DNA of 64,000 nt. Origin: Sorex araneus (lineage: Eukaryota > Chordata > Mammalia > Eulipotyphla > Soricidae). The notes beneath the pieces were generated by a model. That model saw only the letters and a list, made by a program, of their open reading frames with translations, was not told where the DNA came from and did no database searches. Location: contig NC_073306.1 in the NCBI RefSeq assembly GCF_027595985.1, positions 83,377,599 through 83,441,598 of the forward strand, given 5' to 3'. The position numbers and the translations under genes were made by a program. Below, one piece after another: positions 1-11,044 of this stretch (the stretch's first letter is position 1; every line of letters begins with the position of its first letter).

Positions 1-66
1 ATGCTAAGAGAAAGTAAAACTACATTTGAAATTAAAATATCAACTTAACACTTAAAAATCAAGATG

Positions 67-225
67 GGGGCTGGAGAAATAGTTCAACCGGTTGAGTAAA
101 GGCTCTGCGCAGAAAAGGCATAGGATTGATACCTAACACCACCACCAGCCTCCCCTGATCAGCAACTCTGAGTAGGTCCTTAGAACTGCCTAGTATGGCT
201 CTAAAACCAAAAAATCAAAATAACT
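67..225 (+). mobile_element. old tRNA-derived SINE, diverged
   Basis: Begins 'ggggctggagaaatag', matching the SINE head, and ends in an A-rich stretch 'aaaaccaaaaaatc'. The middle is heavily mutated: the B-box region is 'ggattgatacc'. No clear target-site duplication, so an old copy. Confidence 0.65.
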
Positions 226-249
226 TTTTCAAAGCAAAATAATAAATAA

Positions 250-345
250 ATCATGTATGGCAAGAGTGATAGCTCAGAGGGCAGGAGTGCATGCCTTTCA
301 TGCAAAATAAACCAACTTATATCCCAGCACACACACCCCTTTCAG
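250..345 (+). mobile_element. old SINE head fragment
   Basis: 'gcaagagtgatagctcagagggcagg' followed by 'gcatgcctttcatgc' parallels the head and its 'gtttgccttgcacgc' block. The tail half is missing; an L1 fragment follows directly. Confidence 0.45.
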
Positions 346-361
346 GACCACCAGATGTCCC

Positions 362-866
362 CTGAACAAATGGACCCCAAGAACAGACAACTGGATAAAG
401 AAACTATGGTGCATTTACACAGTGGAATACTACGCAGCCATTAAGAAAAATGAAGTCATGAAATTTGTTTCTAAATGGATGGATGTGGAGAGTATCACAC
501 TGAGTGAAATGAGTCAGAAAGAGAGTAACAGATAGATATAAAATGACTGCATTCATTTGTGGGATATAAAAAAAATAGAATAGTATGAGACTAATACCCA
601 AGGCCAGGGAAAACAGGGCCCAGGAGGACTGATCAATGGTTGGAAGTTTGCCACAAGTATGTATGGGGCAAAATGAAGTTAGGATAGAGAAGGGACCAGT
701 ATGACAATAATAGCTGGAAATGATCACTTTGAGCAGGAACACAGTGTTGAAAGTAGATAAAGGGTTATACCAGATAATCTTTCAGTATCTGTATTGCAAA
801 CCATAATGCTCAAAAGGGAAGGGAAAGAGAGAGGGAGGGAGGGAGAGAAAGAGAGAGAGAGAGGGG

Positions 867-903
<37 letters not shown>

Positions 904-1070
904 GAAAAGTGCCTACCATGGGTGGGGGGTAGAGGAAGGGGACATTGGTGGTGGGAAATGTACTAGTGAAGGGACAGGTGTTAGAACATTGTATGATTGA
1001 AAATCAATCATGAACAACTTTGTAACTGTGTATCTCACTGTGACTAAATTTTAAAATAAAGAGATTTTTA
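362..1070 (+). mobile_element. L1 3' end (ORF2 C-terminus remnant and 3' UTR)
   Basis: 5'-truncated L1. The first ~230 bases match the last codons of L1 ORF2 (the 'gaatactacgcagccattaag' block encodes the conserved tyrosine-rich EYYAAIK-like stretch), followed by the 3' UTR with a GA-rich tract at 817-902, the 'ggacattggtggtgggaaatg' block and an A-rich tail. ORF2 is a short decayed remnant, so it is inactive. Similar copies at 18.8, 40.4 and 58.6 kb confirm the family. Confidence 0.85.
817..903 (+). repeat. GA-rich simple repeat inside L1 3' UTR
   Basis: Imperfect (GA)n with GGGA interruptions. The same position in the L1 copies at 34.7, 35.7, 46.2 and 59.6 kb is also GA-rich, so the tract is part of the L1 3' UTR rather than an independent microsatellite. 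Confidence 0.85.
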
Positions 1071-1338
1071 ATTAATTAAATAAACAAATATATAGGGGGG
1101 CAAAGAACATATGGGTCTGAGGAGAACCTATCACAGACAGAGCACTGAACCAGTAGGCCCAGTTGGCCAAGTACTCCTGAGAATAGCACTGGACTCCCAA
1201 ATACTATTTTAGGGGCCCCCCTAAAATTTTAGTGGGGGCCTAAAATTCACTGTATAATTTTGCTCATTTTCCCATCTCTCTGTCTCTTTTCTCTCTTTTT
1301 TCAAATAAAACCAAAGAGTTAAAGAAAGTATACATTTT

Positions 1339-1511
1339 TTTTTTTTTTGCTTTTTGGGTCACACCCAGCAGCGCACAGGGGTTACTCCTGGCTCTGCACT
1401 CAGGAATTACTCCTGGCAGTGCTGGGGAACCATATGGGATGCTGGGAATCGAACCCGAGTCGGCCAAGTGCAAGGCAAACGCCCTACCCGCTGTGCTATT
1501 GCTCCAGCCCC
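1339..1511 (-). mobile_element. SINE, type 1 tail, exact target-site duplication
   Basis: Full-length minus-strand copy: poly-T, 'gctttttgggtcacaccc', through the B-box complement 'gggaatcgaacccg' to 'gctattgctccagcccc'. Flanked by the direct repeat 'gaaagtatacatttt' at 1324-1338 and 1512-1526, the duplication expected of L1-driven insertion. Confidence 0.95.
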
Positions 1512-1526
1512 GAAAGTATACATTTT

Positions 1527-3940
1527 ATTGTTAGTTTCTGAAACAAAATGGATCGATCTGCTGCCTGTAAAGCTCTCAATTACAAACATCCTGTTCACAA
1601 ATGCTACTGATCCATTAAATTTTATGGAGTCCTGCAGATTTATATAGTTGCTGGAAATTAACAAAAGAGCATTTCAATGAAAGCTATATAAATGTTCACC
1701 ATTAAGTCAGAATTTACTAGATCTTACTATTGTCTCAGGGTTTTTTAAGTGCAATTAAATAAGAGGTGAAAGCAGAAATGTGAGATGCAAACTAAGCCTT
1801 ACGTTTCTTTTTATTTTCTCTTTGCTTAGCCCTCATTCTTTTTATTTCCCCCTCCATACTTTCTTCCCCATGTTTCCCCATATTAATAGTCTGTCTTCTT
1901 TTCTATATTCTACATATTCTCAAAACATGCCAAAGAACACACACACACCCTGTTTTTGAAGCCCTGTTCCTTTTACTAAACATCATTGTACTCAATGTCC
2001 TGAACTTGCTCATAAAAATCCCTAACGTGATCTCATGGAAATTAGAAATCCCACTCCAACAAACAAAACGTTTGCTTCCTCCCTTCACATTATGCCATAA
2101 AACAGAGTCTTTTCAGTTTAACTTCTGCTGAACCTGTTTCCACGGTTTTCCTAAAATAACGAAATGCTCTCAACCTGGGTGCTCCAGGACCAGGCAGCTT
2201 TTGACTGTGGAGTGAGAGGTATCCAGGAGCCTCACAGAGGGCTCCCCGGGATAATCTATTTCCTAATCAAAGCAAATACGTGTCGGTTTTTTTAAGATGC
2301 GAAGTAACCGTATAGTGAAAAAAGAAAATACACTGCGAATTTTAAATTCCAAGAACCTCTTCTTTGTGATAATAATCGGAATTGAACCCTAACTCCAGAG
2401 GGAAGCATGGGGTCCTTTAGAGTGGGCTAGCTGCTTCCTCCTGACAAGGGCTATCCAGTGCAGCTCTGTCGGAAGTCAGCTCAGAGGCTGCTCTGTCCCT
2501 GCTCTGCGTCCTTTGACATGAGCCAACTCTCTGTCTCTGTCCCTCTCTCCACGAGGCACCAGACTTTCCTGACACCCTTGCTATTTCAGCAGAAGTTCTA
2601 GCCTCCAGAATGGTTTCTTGAACCAGCAGACACTCCGAGCCTGGCCCACACAAAAGACATTTTCTTCTCAGTTAACCCAAGGTGCTAAACTCAAAGCACT
2701 GGACTCTTAGATAATAGCCGAGTTGTCAAATCCTTTTGTTCACAGGATGTGGGCAGGGGGGAGACAGGGAGCGGGGGAGGGGGGACCCCTGCTTTTGCCC
2801 CACCCAACATCCACCCCACCCCCACCCCCACCCCACCTGAGCTCAGGACTCACTGAGAAGGAGGCTGGTGGACAGCAGCCAGGACATCCAGCAGCGGTGG
2901 GGGGCTTCTGAGCAGGACCTCATCGCAGGCTGCCTGCCAGTCAATTCAATTGTTGAGCTTCAGGGGAAACATCTAGGTAGCAGAGATAGGAAACGAGGAA
3001 AAGCTTCAGTCAGTCAAGGCCTTATGCCCTTCCACAGCCCAGGCGGAGCTACCACTGACTCTGGGAAGAGCTCGCCCTCTCCAGGAAGCTTTAGTCCTTC
3101 CCTCCCAGCACTTGAGGGGCAGCCAGTGAGTAACTGCAGGACAGGTATATAACCAGCCTCCCTCCCACACTGTTGAAGAGACCCTGTCCCTGGGCCACCA
3201 CAGCCCTGTGATCTCTCGCCCCACCCAATCCGGCGCCTTCCTGCTTCTCTGCATTAGCACATCTGTGCAGGCAGCCCTGCCCACCAAGACCAAGCTACAG
3301 TCCGACACAGAACCTGACTATTATATCCAGACTGTTCTGTGCCTCTCTGGCCTGGTGTCGGTCCTCTTTCACTTCAGTCACTTTGCCCAAATTAAAGAAT
3401 CAAATTTCCTTTATGATTTCCATATGTGTAAACAAGCTAAGAAGCTGTGGAGTGAACAATGTCCCGGACAGGAGGTGACAGCACACCCTCAATGCAAATA
3501 TTGGCATTCACCTGCTGCCTGCCATCTGCCTTTCTCTCCTCTCAGTGGTGCTAGCTCTCCCCCCTACAGGCAAGGTAGCCAAACCCTACAGAGGCTGCAT
3601 CTCACACAAGCTCTTCCCTGGGCCAAATGTGGTTGGACACCTCTACCCTCCTATGGTCACGCTCAGCCTCCACCTCCTGATGGTCAGACCTGGAACTTTC
3701 TCCCAGGTGGACAGCCCCACACCTGAGAACTTTCACTCATCACTGCCCAGGGCATGCAGTACCGTCTTCTGAGTCCCCATCAGGGTCCCCTCTACTCCTC
3801 CAGCTGCCTAGACTGGATCCACAGAGTCAGTTCTCCAAACAAGCACTCAAGTAGTCAAGAAAAGAGCATTAAATCCACTGAGGCTTGTGGAATCTGAACG
3901 CAAGGGAAGTCGTCTGACCTGTGAGAAATCACACAGAAGG
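1527..3940. other. no gene recognised; includes a C-rich tract
   Basis: Mixed-composition unique DNA. At 2796-2836 there is a polypyrimidine CCACC-type tract. A 172-codon open frame at 3208-3726 on the plus strand has no recognisable domain and no supporting splice or promoter signals, so I treat it as chance. Confidence 0.5.
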
Positions 3941-4095
3941 ATCCAGAGTACAGCAGGGAGGGCATTTGCCTCACACACAGTCAACCTGGGTTAGATCCCT
4001 GGCATCCCAAGCACTGCCAGGAATGATTCCTGAGTGCAAAGCCAGAAATAACCACTGAGCTTGCCAAGTGTGACCCAAACAGCCAAAAAAGAAAG
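3941..4095 (+). mobile_element. old SINE, type 1 tail
   Basis: 'agagtacagcagggagggcatttgcc' head, 'gggttagatccctggcatccc' B-box region and 'aagtgtgacccaaacagcc' tail. The 'atatggtccc' block is deleted, so the copy is shortened internally. Confidence 0.75.
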
Positions 4096-5133
4096 CAAGA
4101 AAAATAAATTATGCAGAAAATGGAGAAGTGGGGTCTGAACTCAAAGTTGCAAATGGAATGTGGGTAGGTCAGTCAGACATGAACAGGAAGGGAAGGTGGC
4201 TGGCCTGCCTGGAATGTGCACAGAAGCAGGAACCAAAGTGTCCAGGGTGTGGAGTCTCATTTTCCCCAAACGCTAAAGCACAGGACCCTACAGATCAGAG
4301 GGGGAGCTTGCCTGGTGCTGGCTTTCCCACACAGCCAACACTGCAGCAGTGGGAAAATACGGGAACCCCCGAAGACAGGAACGAGAAGGTCAGATGAAAA
4401 CCCACACAGCTCAGCAGGGCTCCTCTGTCTCAGGCCAGGACGCCCAAAACATCTTTGGAGTGAATGTTTCTTTCCTTTCATCATTTTCAGTAAAATTTCT
4501 GTCACTCTCCTGAATGATTTTTTCTGTCTTGGGAGACAAGAATCCTGCAACTTTTCCCCCTTACTCTGGGCTCCATTCATAGAGATCCCCCCCACATCAC
4601 AGCTGCCGGTCTTTCTCTCTCTGACCTCAAGCACCTCTCCCAAGTCTAGCTGAGCTCCCCCTGCACTGCTCTGCAGTGGCCCAGGTAAGAGGACAGGGAC
4701 CCGGCATGTGTCCCCAAGCCCACGCAGCAGTGGAGACATTACCTGCAAATACCGTCCCTGAGACGTGCCCTGGGTCAGATAACTTGTCTCGTGCAGAGTC
4801 TGAGTCCAGGAAGCTCAACCACCGGCCACTCAGGATGATGGGGGCCAAGTCACATATGTCCAATCCCCATGTCCCTACAGAGCTTGTGAGATCAGTCTGT
4901 GAGAACTGTTCTATTATGAGAACTTCAGGGAGGGGAGGCGGAGCCTCAAGGGAAGGAGAAGTGAGGCTGCTGGTCAGGACTCAGGAGGGAGACAGATGGC
5001 AGAGCTTCCCTGCAGACACACCAGGGACTTTCAAAATCCCGTATTCGACTCTCCTCTTCCACATCCAAGTCAGCAGGGCTAAGAGCTAGACCAGCACCCA
5101 CACCCACCACAGCAGCTTTGGCTAAGGTGGCCT
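4096..5133. other. no gene recognised
   Basis: Moderately GC-rich unique DNA. Overlapping open frames of 137-163 codons occur on both strands here, which is typical of chance frames in GC-rich DNA. None has a family motif I recognise. Confidence 0.5.
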
Positions 5134-5149
5134 CAATATAACCGCCTGG

Positions 5150-5337
5150 GGGGGCTGGAGCAATAGCACAGCGGATAGGGTGTTTGTCTTGCACGAGGCC
5201 CAACCCAGGTTCGATTCCCAGCGTCCCATATGGTCCCTGAGCACCGCCAGGAGTGATTCCTGAGTAATTGAGCCAGGAGTAACCCCTGTGCATTGCCAGG
5301 TGTGACCCAAAAACCAAAAAAAAAATAATAAAGAAAA
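5150..5337 (+). mobile_element. SINE, type 1 tail, exact target-site duplication
   Basis: Complete head and tail with poly-A. Flanked by the 16-bp direct repeat 'caatataaccgcctgg' at 5134-5149 and 5338-5353. The tail carries a small insertion, 'taattgagcc', relative to other copies; a comparable insertion, 'catgagcc', occurs in the copies at 32.5 and 59.2 kb, suggesting a subfamily variant. Confidence 0.95.
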
Positions 5338-5414
5338 CAATATAACCGCCTGGTTCAAGGAACATCAGGGAATGAAAGGGGGTGTGTCTGGAACCACAGC
5401 AGCATGATAGGGAC

Positions 5415-5588
5415 AGAGAGGGGACTCAAAGGGTTCAGTGCGTGTTTTGCATACAAAAGGCCCAGGTTTGACCCCCATCAACCAGATTTGATCCTCAGGT
5501 CTCTCAGGTACTAGCAGGAGTGACACCTGGGCCCTAAAGTCCTAAGCAGCCCCTAGGCACTATCCAGCATGACCCCCCGCCAGAAAAC
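5415..5588 (+). mobile_element. old SINE, diverged
   Basis: 'gacagagaggggactcaaaggg' head-like, 'cccaggtttgacccccatc' B-box-like and 'tccagcatgaccccccgcc' tail-like blocks in the right order. It carries extra sequence around 5488-5510 that duplicates the B-box neighbourhood. Confidence 0.5.
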
Positions 5589-5603
5589 AATGCAGTACTT
5601 GTA

Positions 5604-5630
5604 TATGTGTGTGTGTGTTTGTGTGTGTTG
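5604..5630 (+). repeat. (TG)n microsatellite
   Basis: Short alternating TG run with one interruption. Confidence 0.8.
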
Positions 5631-5831
5631 CTAAGATTAAAAATATAATATCGAATGAGATTGAAAATCAGTTACAACCAGCAATCTGAGATGTGACCCA
5701 GAGACCATGAGCTCCTGAGGATTCATAGAAGTTGTGGGGAAGTTTCTGGGCCCTCCTGAGTCACACCTGCTTTTTTTGAACCCAAAGAATAGAACTCAAA
5801 GAATAGTGGTGGAGGACTGGGTTGCATGGAG

Positions 5832-5900
5832 AGTACATTTAATGAACACTTCCTCTATGCCAGAGTCTTGACATGTCTGATTTCAGTGAATCTACTTTGT
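5832..5900 (+). mobile_element. possible MIR fragment
   Basis: 'acatttaatgaacacttcctctatgccag' resembles the start of the MIR core ('tactatgtgccag' type). Recognised by eye only; truncated by the SINE that follows. Confidence 0.35.
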
Positions 5901-5925
5901 GATAAGACCAATCCTCGAGCACCCT

Positions 5926-6162
5926 GTAGCACTGCACTGTAGTCCCATTGTTTGTTGATTTGCTCGAGCGGCACCAGTAACGTCTCCATTGTGAGACTTG
6001 TTATTATTGTTTTTGGCACATACAATATGCCACTCGTAGCTTGCCAGGCTCCGCCGTGTGGGCAGGATACTCTCGGTAGCTTGCCAGGCTCTCCGAGAGG
6101 GACAGAGGAATCGAACCTGGTTCGGCCGCATGTTCACCCTACCTGCTGTGCTATCACTCCAG
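5926..6162 (-). mobile_element. SINE, type 2 (long) tail, target-site duplication
   Basis: Minus-strand copy of the long SINE. The head is shared with type 1 ('gctgtgctatcactccag'), but the tail is the 'gcttgccaggctctccgagag ... gtaacgtctccattgtgag' module with no 'catatggtcccc' block. Near-identical flanks 'tcctcgagcaccct' (5912-5925) and 'tcctcaagcaccct' (6163-6176) form the duplication. Confidence 0.9.
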
Positions 6163-6184
6163 TCCTCAAGCACCCTATTTTTCC

Positions 6185-6590
6185 ATATTTTACTTTATTA
6201 AAGCACCATGAGTTACAAAATTATTCGTAGTTGGGCTTATGACATACTGTGTTTCATCACCAATCCATTACCAGTATCAACTTCCCTCCGCCAGTGTTCC
6301 AAGATTCTCTCTCCTACCCGTCCCCACCTGTCCCAGCCCCAGCCTGACACCTTGACAGCCACCTTTTAAGTTTGATTATTAAAGTTTGTGTCTCGTGATT
6401 TCTGCGTTGTTAGCTGTGTGGTTTGGATATTTAGCGCTATCATTCCTTACACCACCATGTATGTGAATACCCTTAACTCCTGCCACTGTTGCCTCTCATC
6501 TATCTCTTCTCCTCTTTGCTTTCATTTCTTTCCTTCTCCACTCTATATTTTGAGACCAAGGCTGATCTAAGCATCCCCCCTTTAAACCAT
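6185..6590 (-). mobile_element. older L1-type 3' UTR, minus strand
   Basis: 'ttattaaagcaccatgagttac ... catcaccaatccattaccag' follows the layout of reversed L1 3' ends elsewhere in the window (tail side on the left, then 'cacc(a)tgag', then CCACC-rich sequence), but it is more diverged and belongs to a different subfamily from the copy at 36.9 kb. Confidence 0.5.
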
Positions 6591-8156
6591 TGCATTTCCT
6601 TATCAAGTTATTCTAACTCCTCGTATAAGTAATATCATCCTGTGTTTGTACTTCTTTTGACTTAATCAAGTACCCTATGAACTAAGCATACACAGATCAC
6701 AAAAAGAAGCATTGATTTAGTCAAAAGTGCCATTTATAAATATAAATTTTGTAACTATGTAAATATAAATAGGAAAAAAAGAGGGTGATATTGTCCAAGG
6801 AGGGGCACATTTTAAGTAGGTGGCAAGGGATTCACAGATCCTTTTAGCGTCAGCCCAGTGCGACATGCTCAGACAGGAAAGGGAAGTGAAAATTCTGAGA
6901 AAGGTGTGTCTGCTGTTCCCTCGTCTGTGAGGAATCTGTGGTCCCTGAAGGACAGAGCACTCTAAGGAAGGAAAGTGTTGGGATAAGATTTGAATGAAGT
7001 GTTCGCTGACCTGCCTGGTGGGCACCTGCCAACTGCTGCTTTTCCCAGGAGCAGAGAGGCCGATGGGCTGCAGGTGAGCAGGCAGGAGCAGAGCAGTGCA
7101 GCCTGCCCACCACTGGCCTTCCTTTGTCCTTCCCTCTTCCTTTTGTACCCAGGTAGCTCTTTTCTGCTTCCAAACACTAAAATCGTCATTGATTACAAAC
7201 ATGCAGAACAAGAACTTAGAGAACAGTAAGAGGGCAATGGATGGTTTCCATAGTCTTTCAGAAAAAATATTTAAATTGTGCACAACTTTAGCCATAATGA
7301 TAAAATGACTAATTCAGTATGTACGTTGGTGTGATTGGTACAGTATTAAATTTAATGCAGCAGGGAGGCAGGCAGACAGGCAAGATATTATGTGAAAAGG
7401 ATTTACCCTGTCTCAGCCCTTTTGCTTGTTCAAAACCCCCTTTAGAGAGCAGGATCTGAGCCCGATAAGACTCTGAACAACAGCAGCACCAGCAGAGAAA
7501 CAGGCGAATAGGAGATGCTGCAGCAGGAACAAAGGCCCTGGTGAGACTCTGAGAGACCACCTGCGCTTCAGAGTGCTTCCCCTCTGACAAGGCCCACAGC
7601 ATCCCTTAACTGCACAGAGAATTGCAGGCCAAAGCAAAGTGGAGAAAACTCACATACAACCCCTTCTCAAAAGCCTCTGGGGATTCTCCTCTCTCTGAAG
7701 ATGCCCATGTTCTCTCTTGAAAAAAGTTCTTTTTTCCTGTTCCTTTTGAATAATTTGAAAAAATTTCTTCACTTCATAACTTGTCTTCTCATGGATACTT
7801 TTCTGACAATAAGCAGTGAACCTAAACAGAGGTCAGGATTGACTTTTCCTTTGAAGAGCAAACCCTCACTTCAGTTGAGACCCATAGCTTCTGAAAATCA
7901 AGTAGGTGGGGACCAGTTTCCACACTGCACAGAAAAAGTGGGTCTAGGTTTGTCTTCAAGGGGTTTCTAGGTAGAACCTTATATCCACACTGTGTAAGAG
8001 CTTGAGCTAGTGCAGAGTCTACTGCTCCTGACACACCCCCACCCCTGCACTTCGCTGGGCTGTGGTAGGCTGAGCAGAAAGTACATTCTGTCTCTCTCTC
8101 TTGTGGCTACTACCTCTCTGCTCCCTGGTTCCCCACGCACACCACCAGCAACAGTA
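6591..8156. other. no gene recognised
   Basis: Unique, mixed-composition DNA. A 192-codon minus-strand frame (6717-7295) has no identifiable domain. I see no exon with convincing splice sites. Confidence 0.5.
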
Positions 8157-8172
8157 GAAAATGTCAGAACAG

Positions 8173-8422
8173 GGGCCAGAGAGATTGTATAGTTATAATA
8201 AGGGCTTTTGCCTTGTATAGTTATAGTTTAGTTATTATAAGGTTGTATAGATTGTATAGTTATTATAAGGGCTTTTGCCTTGCACACAGCTGACCCAGAT
8301 TTCAATCCCCAGCATCCCATACACTTCCCTGAGTACCACCAAGAGTGATTTGTGAGAGCTGAGCCAAGAGTTACCCCCTGAGCATCACTAGGTGTGACCC
8401 AAAAACAAAAAAGAAATGAAAA
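8173..8422 (+). mobile_element. SINE with internal duplication of the head
   Basis: Type 1 tail. The head block 'attgtatagtta...aagggcttttgccttg' occurs twice (about 8184-8216 and 8251-8283), 67 bp apart, with a short AT-rich 'tatagttat' array between. Flanked by 'gaaaatgtcagaa' at 8157 and 8423, so the duplicated form sits within one insertion. Confidence 0.85.
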
Positions 8423-8439
8423 GAAAATGTCAGAATAAG

Positions 8440-9138
8440 GACCTTCAAAACCTCTAACTTCCATGGAAAGTGAGAATGCTGATGTAGAGATCATTTTCAG
8501 AATTTTGGGAATCAGTGAGTAGCAGTAATCCAAAAAAAAAAAAAAACTCAAGAAAAATGGGAGACTATTTATGACAGCATAGAAAATTCCTGAACTCATT
8601 TCCTCCTACAAACACTGGAGAGCTACACCTCGATTTAGAGCAGTTCCCTCTGAAAAACTACACTGACTCTCCAGTGTCAAGGGTCATACAGAGGAGTAGG
8701 AGGGAGCTGATGTTTGTCTCATGCACCACCATCCACAATCACTCAAGATATCACAAACAAGGAACTTGTCCTTGAGAATTAGGGGTTTTGTGCCCCCCAC
8801 AATCTTCCCAACTCCTGGGACCTGCACAAGTCAGACAGGACCCTGAAAAGAATGACTGAGAAACAGCAAGTCCCAGAGAGTTTGAGAAATGTGGGGTTAG
8901 CATCATGCTTCTCTGATACAGGAACCTGACTTAGTGCCTGGACTCCACTTCCACACTTTCTTCATTGTTTTACCCACTGGACCAGCTCTTTGATCAGTAT
9001 CCTCAGTAGGCTTGTTCCTTGTCACTCCATTTATCCTGCTATGAAATTCATAAACCTTGGGTTGAACTAATCATTGCCACCTCTGTAAAACACTCACCCT
9101 GACAAATCACTAATTCCAGATACACTACTAAAAATACA
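8440..9138. other. no gene recognised
   Basis: Unique DNA with a poly-A run at 8530-8545; no coding, RNA or repeat family recognised. Confidence 0.5.
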
Positions 9139-9149
9139 CAGTATTACAC

Positions 9150-9403
9150 TGTCATCATCACTGTCATCACTGTCATCCCATTGCTCGGCAATTTGCTCGA
9201 GCAGGCACCAGTAACGTCTCCATTGTGAGACTTGTTGTTACTCTTTTTGGCATATCCAATAAGCCACAAGTAGCTTGCCAGGCTCTGCCGTGTGGACAAG
9301 ATACTCTCGGTAACTTGCTGGTCTCTCCAAGAGGGGTGGAGGAATCGATCCCGGGTTGACCGCGTGCAAGACAAATGCCCTACCCGCTGTGCTATTGCTC
9401 CAG
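9150..9403 (-). mobile_element. SINE, type 2 (long) tail
   Basis: Minus strand. The 3' end shows the short tandem 'tgtcatcatcac/tgtcatcac/tgtcatccc', which corresponds to the variable 'cagtgatacagtgat' end of type 2. A imperfect duplication 'agtattacac/agtattatac' flanks it. Confidence 0.85.
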
Positions 9404-9560
9404 TATTATACATACACAATATTTAGTCTAAAATAAAATTTAATACTATGCAGCAATTGGTGATATGAATGACCCCTTTTTGAAGATAATGTAAATCTGC
9501 AGTATCTAACATCAACTGGGTTCTTGCCGAGTGCCGTGCCCTGTTCAAACTTACTCTGTA

Positions 9561-9702
9561 ATTGAACAGGAAAGATAGTACAGCAAGCAAGACACTTGCT
9601 TTGCATGCAGCCAACATGATCCCCAGCACCCCAAATGATTCCTCTGAGCACAGCCAAGAGTGATCCCTGAGCACTGTGTCAGGAGTAACCCCAGAAGGAA
9701 AG
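9561..9702 (+). mobile_element. SINE, diverged, tail expanded into a microsatellite
   Basis: 'ggaaagatagtacagcaagcaagacacttgctttgcatgc' head, 'atgatccccagcacccc' B-box region, and a tail ending in the (AAAG)n tract that follows. Confidence 0.75.
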
Positions 9703-9707
9703 AAATA

Positions 9708-9798
<91 letters not shown>
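9703..9798 (+). repeat. (AAAG)n microsatellite
   Basis: About 24 near-perfect GAAA units, starting exactly where the preceding SINE should have its A-rich tail. It creates a spurious long open frame on the minus strand. Confidence 0.95.
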
Positions 9799-9844
9799 GG
9801 AAAGGAAATTTTCTTTTTCAAATCACTCTATAGTTACAACTCAC

Positions 9845-9992
9845 TTCTTTATATTTACTCTGTGAAGCAGGTATTATCATCCCCACTTTCCACACTGAAA
9901 CTCTAAGACTAAGTCACTGAATAAATCCACATAGCTGGGAGTATCAGAACATGGATTCAGTTACAGTGAATTTGGCTCCAAAGTTGCCTTTA
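9845..9992 (+). mobile_element. MIR fragment
   Basis: 'aggtattatcatccccactttccacactgaaact' and later 'acatagctgggagtatcagaacatggattcag' follow the order of the MIR core (two-thirds of the element). Ancient, by-eye assignment. Confidence 0.55.
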
Positions 9993-10046
9993 CATCATTC
10001 TGATTAAGAGTCTCACAGTCATCAACTATGAAATAAATTGTGTGTT

Positions 10047-10422
10047 AATAAAATGATGGCTGGAGGAACCAATTGGGATGGGAGATGCATGCCAAAAGTA
10101 GATAATGGAACAAACATGATGACCTCTCAGTGTCTGTGTTGCAAGCTATAATGCCCAAAAGTAGAGAGAGAGTATGGGGAATATTGTCTGCCCTGGAGGC
10201 AGGGTGAGGGTGGGAAAGGGGGGTATACCCGGGATATTGGTGGTGGGGAATGTGCACTGGTGAAGGGATGGGTGTTTGATCATTGTGAGATTGTAACCCA
10301 AACATGAAAGTTTGTAACTATCTCATGGTGATTCAATAAAATTTAAAAAATAAAAAATATATAAGGTTGATATAAATCAACTCAATAAATTTCATAAAAT
10401 GAATTATTTCAATAAAAAAAAG
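10047..10422 (+). mobile_element. L1 3' end with a second poly-A (possible 3' transduction)
   Basis: 5'-truncated L1 3' UTR ending at the usual 'gattcaataaaatttaaaaaat' about 10,330-10,358, followed by ~60 further bases ending in a second 'aataaaaaaaa'. The 12-bp duplication 'aaattgtgtgtt' lies at 10,035-10,046 and 10,423-10,434, outside the second poly-A, so the extra sequence is part of the insertion. Confidence 0.75.
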
Positions 10423-10607
10423 AAATTGTGTGTTGCCAGAATCCAAATGTAGAAGTCCTGTGAGTTGAATGGCCTTTAGAGGAGTAGCTTTGGAGAACGT
10501 TGAATTTCGTTGTGGTCCATGACAGTTTGATCCATGATGAGTCTAGAACAAAACACAGGACAGAGGTCTGGGCCTTTCCCTTTGAAACCACGTTCAATAG
10601 TTTTTTT

Positions 10608-10775
10608 ATTTATTTTAGGTTTTTTGTTTTGGGACACACCCATTGTTGCTCTGGGCTTATTCCTGGCTCTGCACTCAGGAATTACTCCTGGAAGTGCTCA
10701 GGGGACCTTGTGGGATGCCAAGGATTGAACTGGGTTGACTTCAGGCAAGACAAATGCCAGGCCCATGGTACTGGG
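10608..10775 (-). mobile_element. old SINE, type 1 tail
   Basis: 'ttgggacacacccattg', 'ggctctgcactcaggaattactcctgg' and 'ggattgaactgggtt' blocks; the head end is eroded. Confidence 0.8.
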
Positions 10776-10849
10776 ATTCCTGTTCACTGAGGGGCCACAG
10801 TCCCTGAAAAGCCCAAGGTTGCAGTGAGGCCCAAGAAATCCTTACTGGG

Positions 10850-11027
10850 ATTGGGGCCTGAGCGATAGCACAGCGGGTAGGGCGTTTGCCTTGCACGCGG
10901 CCGACCCGGGTTCGATCCCCGGCATCCCATATGGTCCCCCAAGCACCGCCAGGAGTAATTCCTGAGTGCAAAGCCAGGAGTAAGCCCTGTGCATCGCTGG
11001 GTGTGACCCAAAAAGAAAAAAAAAAAA
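10850..11027 (+). mobile_element. young SINE, type 1 tail, 17-bp target-site duplication
   Basis: Close to the consensus inferred from the copies here: 'gggtagggcgtttgccttgcacgcggcc', 'ggttcgatccccggc'. Flanked by 'aagaaatccttactggg' at 10,833-10,849 and 11,028-11,044 without mismatch. One of the youngest copies; it keeps intact A- and B-box-like promoter blocks. Confidence 0.96.
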
Positions 11028-11044
11028 AAGAAATCCTTACTGGG

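Noticed and set aside
3208..3726. 172-codon plus-strand frame
   Set aside because: No recognised domain, no promoter, and a shadow frame overlaps it; no independent support.
10850..10930. Possible tRNA gene (A-box and B-box-like sequences)
   Set aside because: The sequence is the tRNA-derived head of a dispersed SINE with a tail and target-site duplication, repeated dozens of times.
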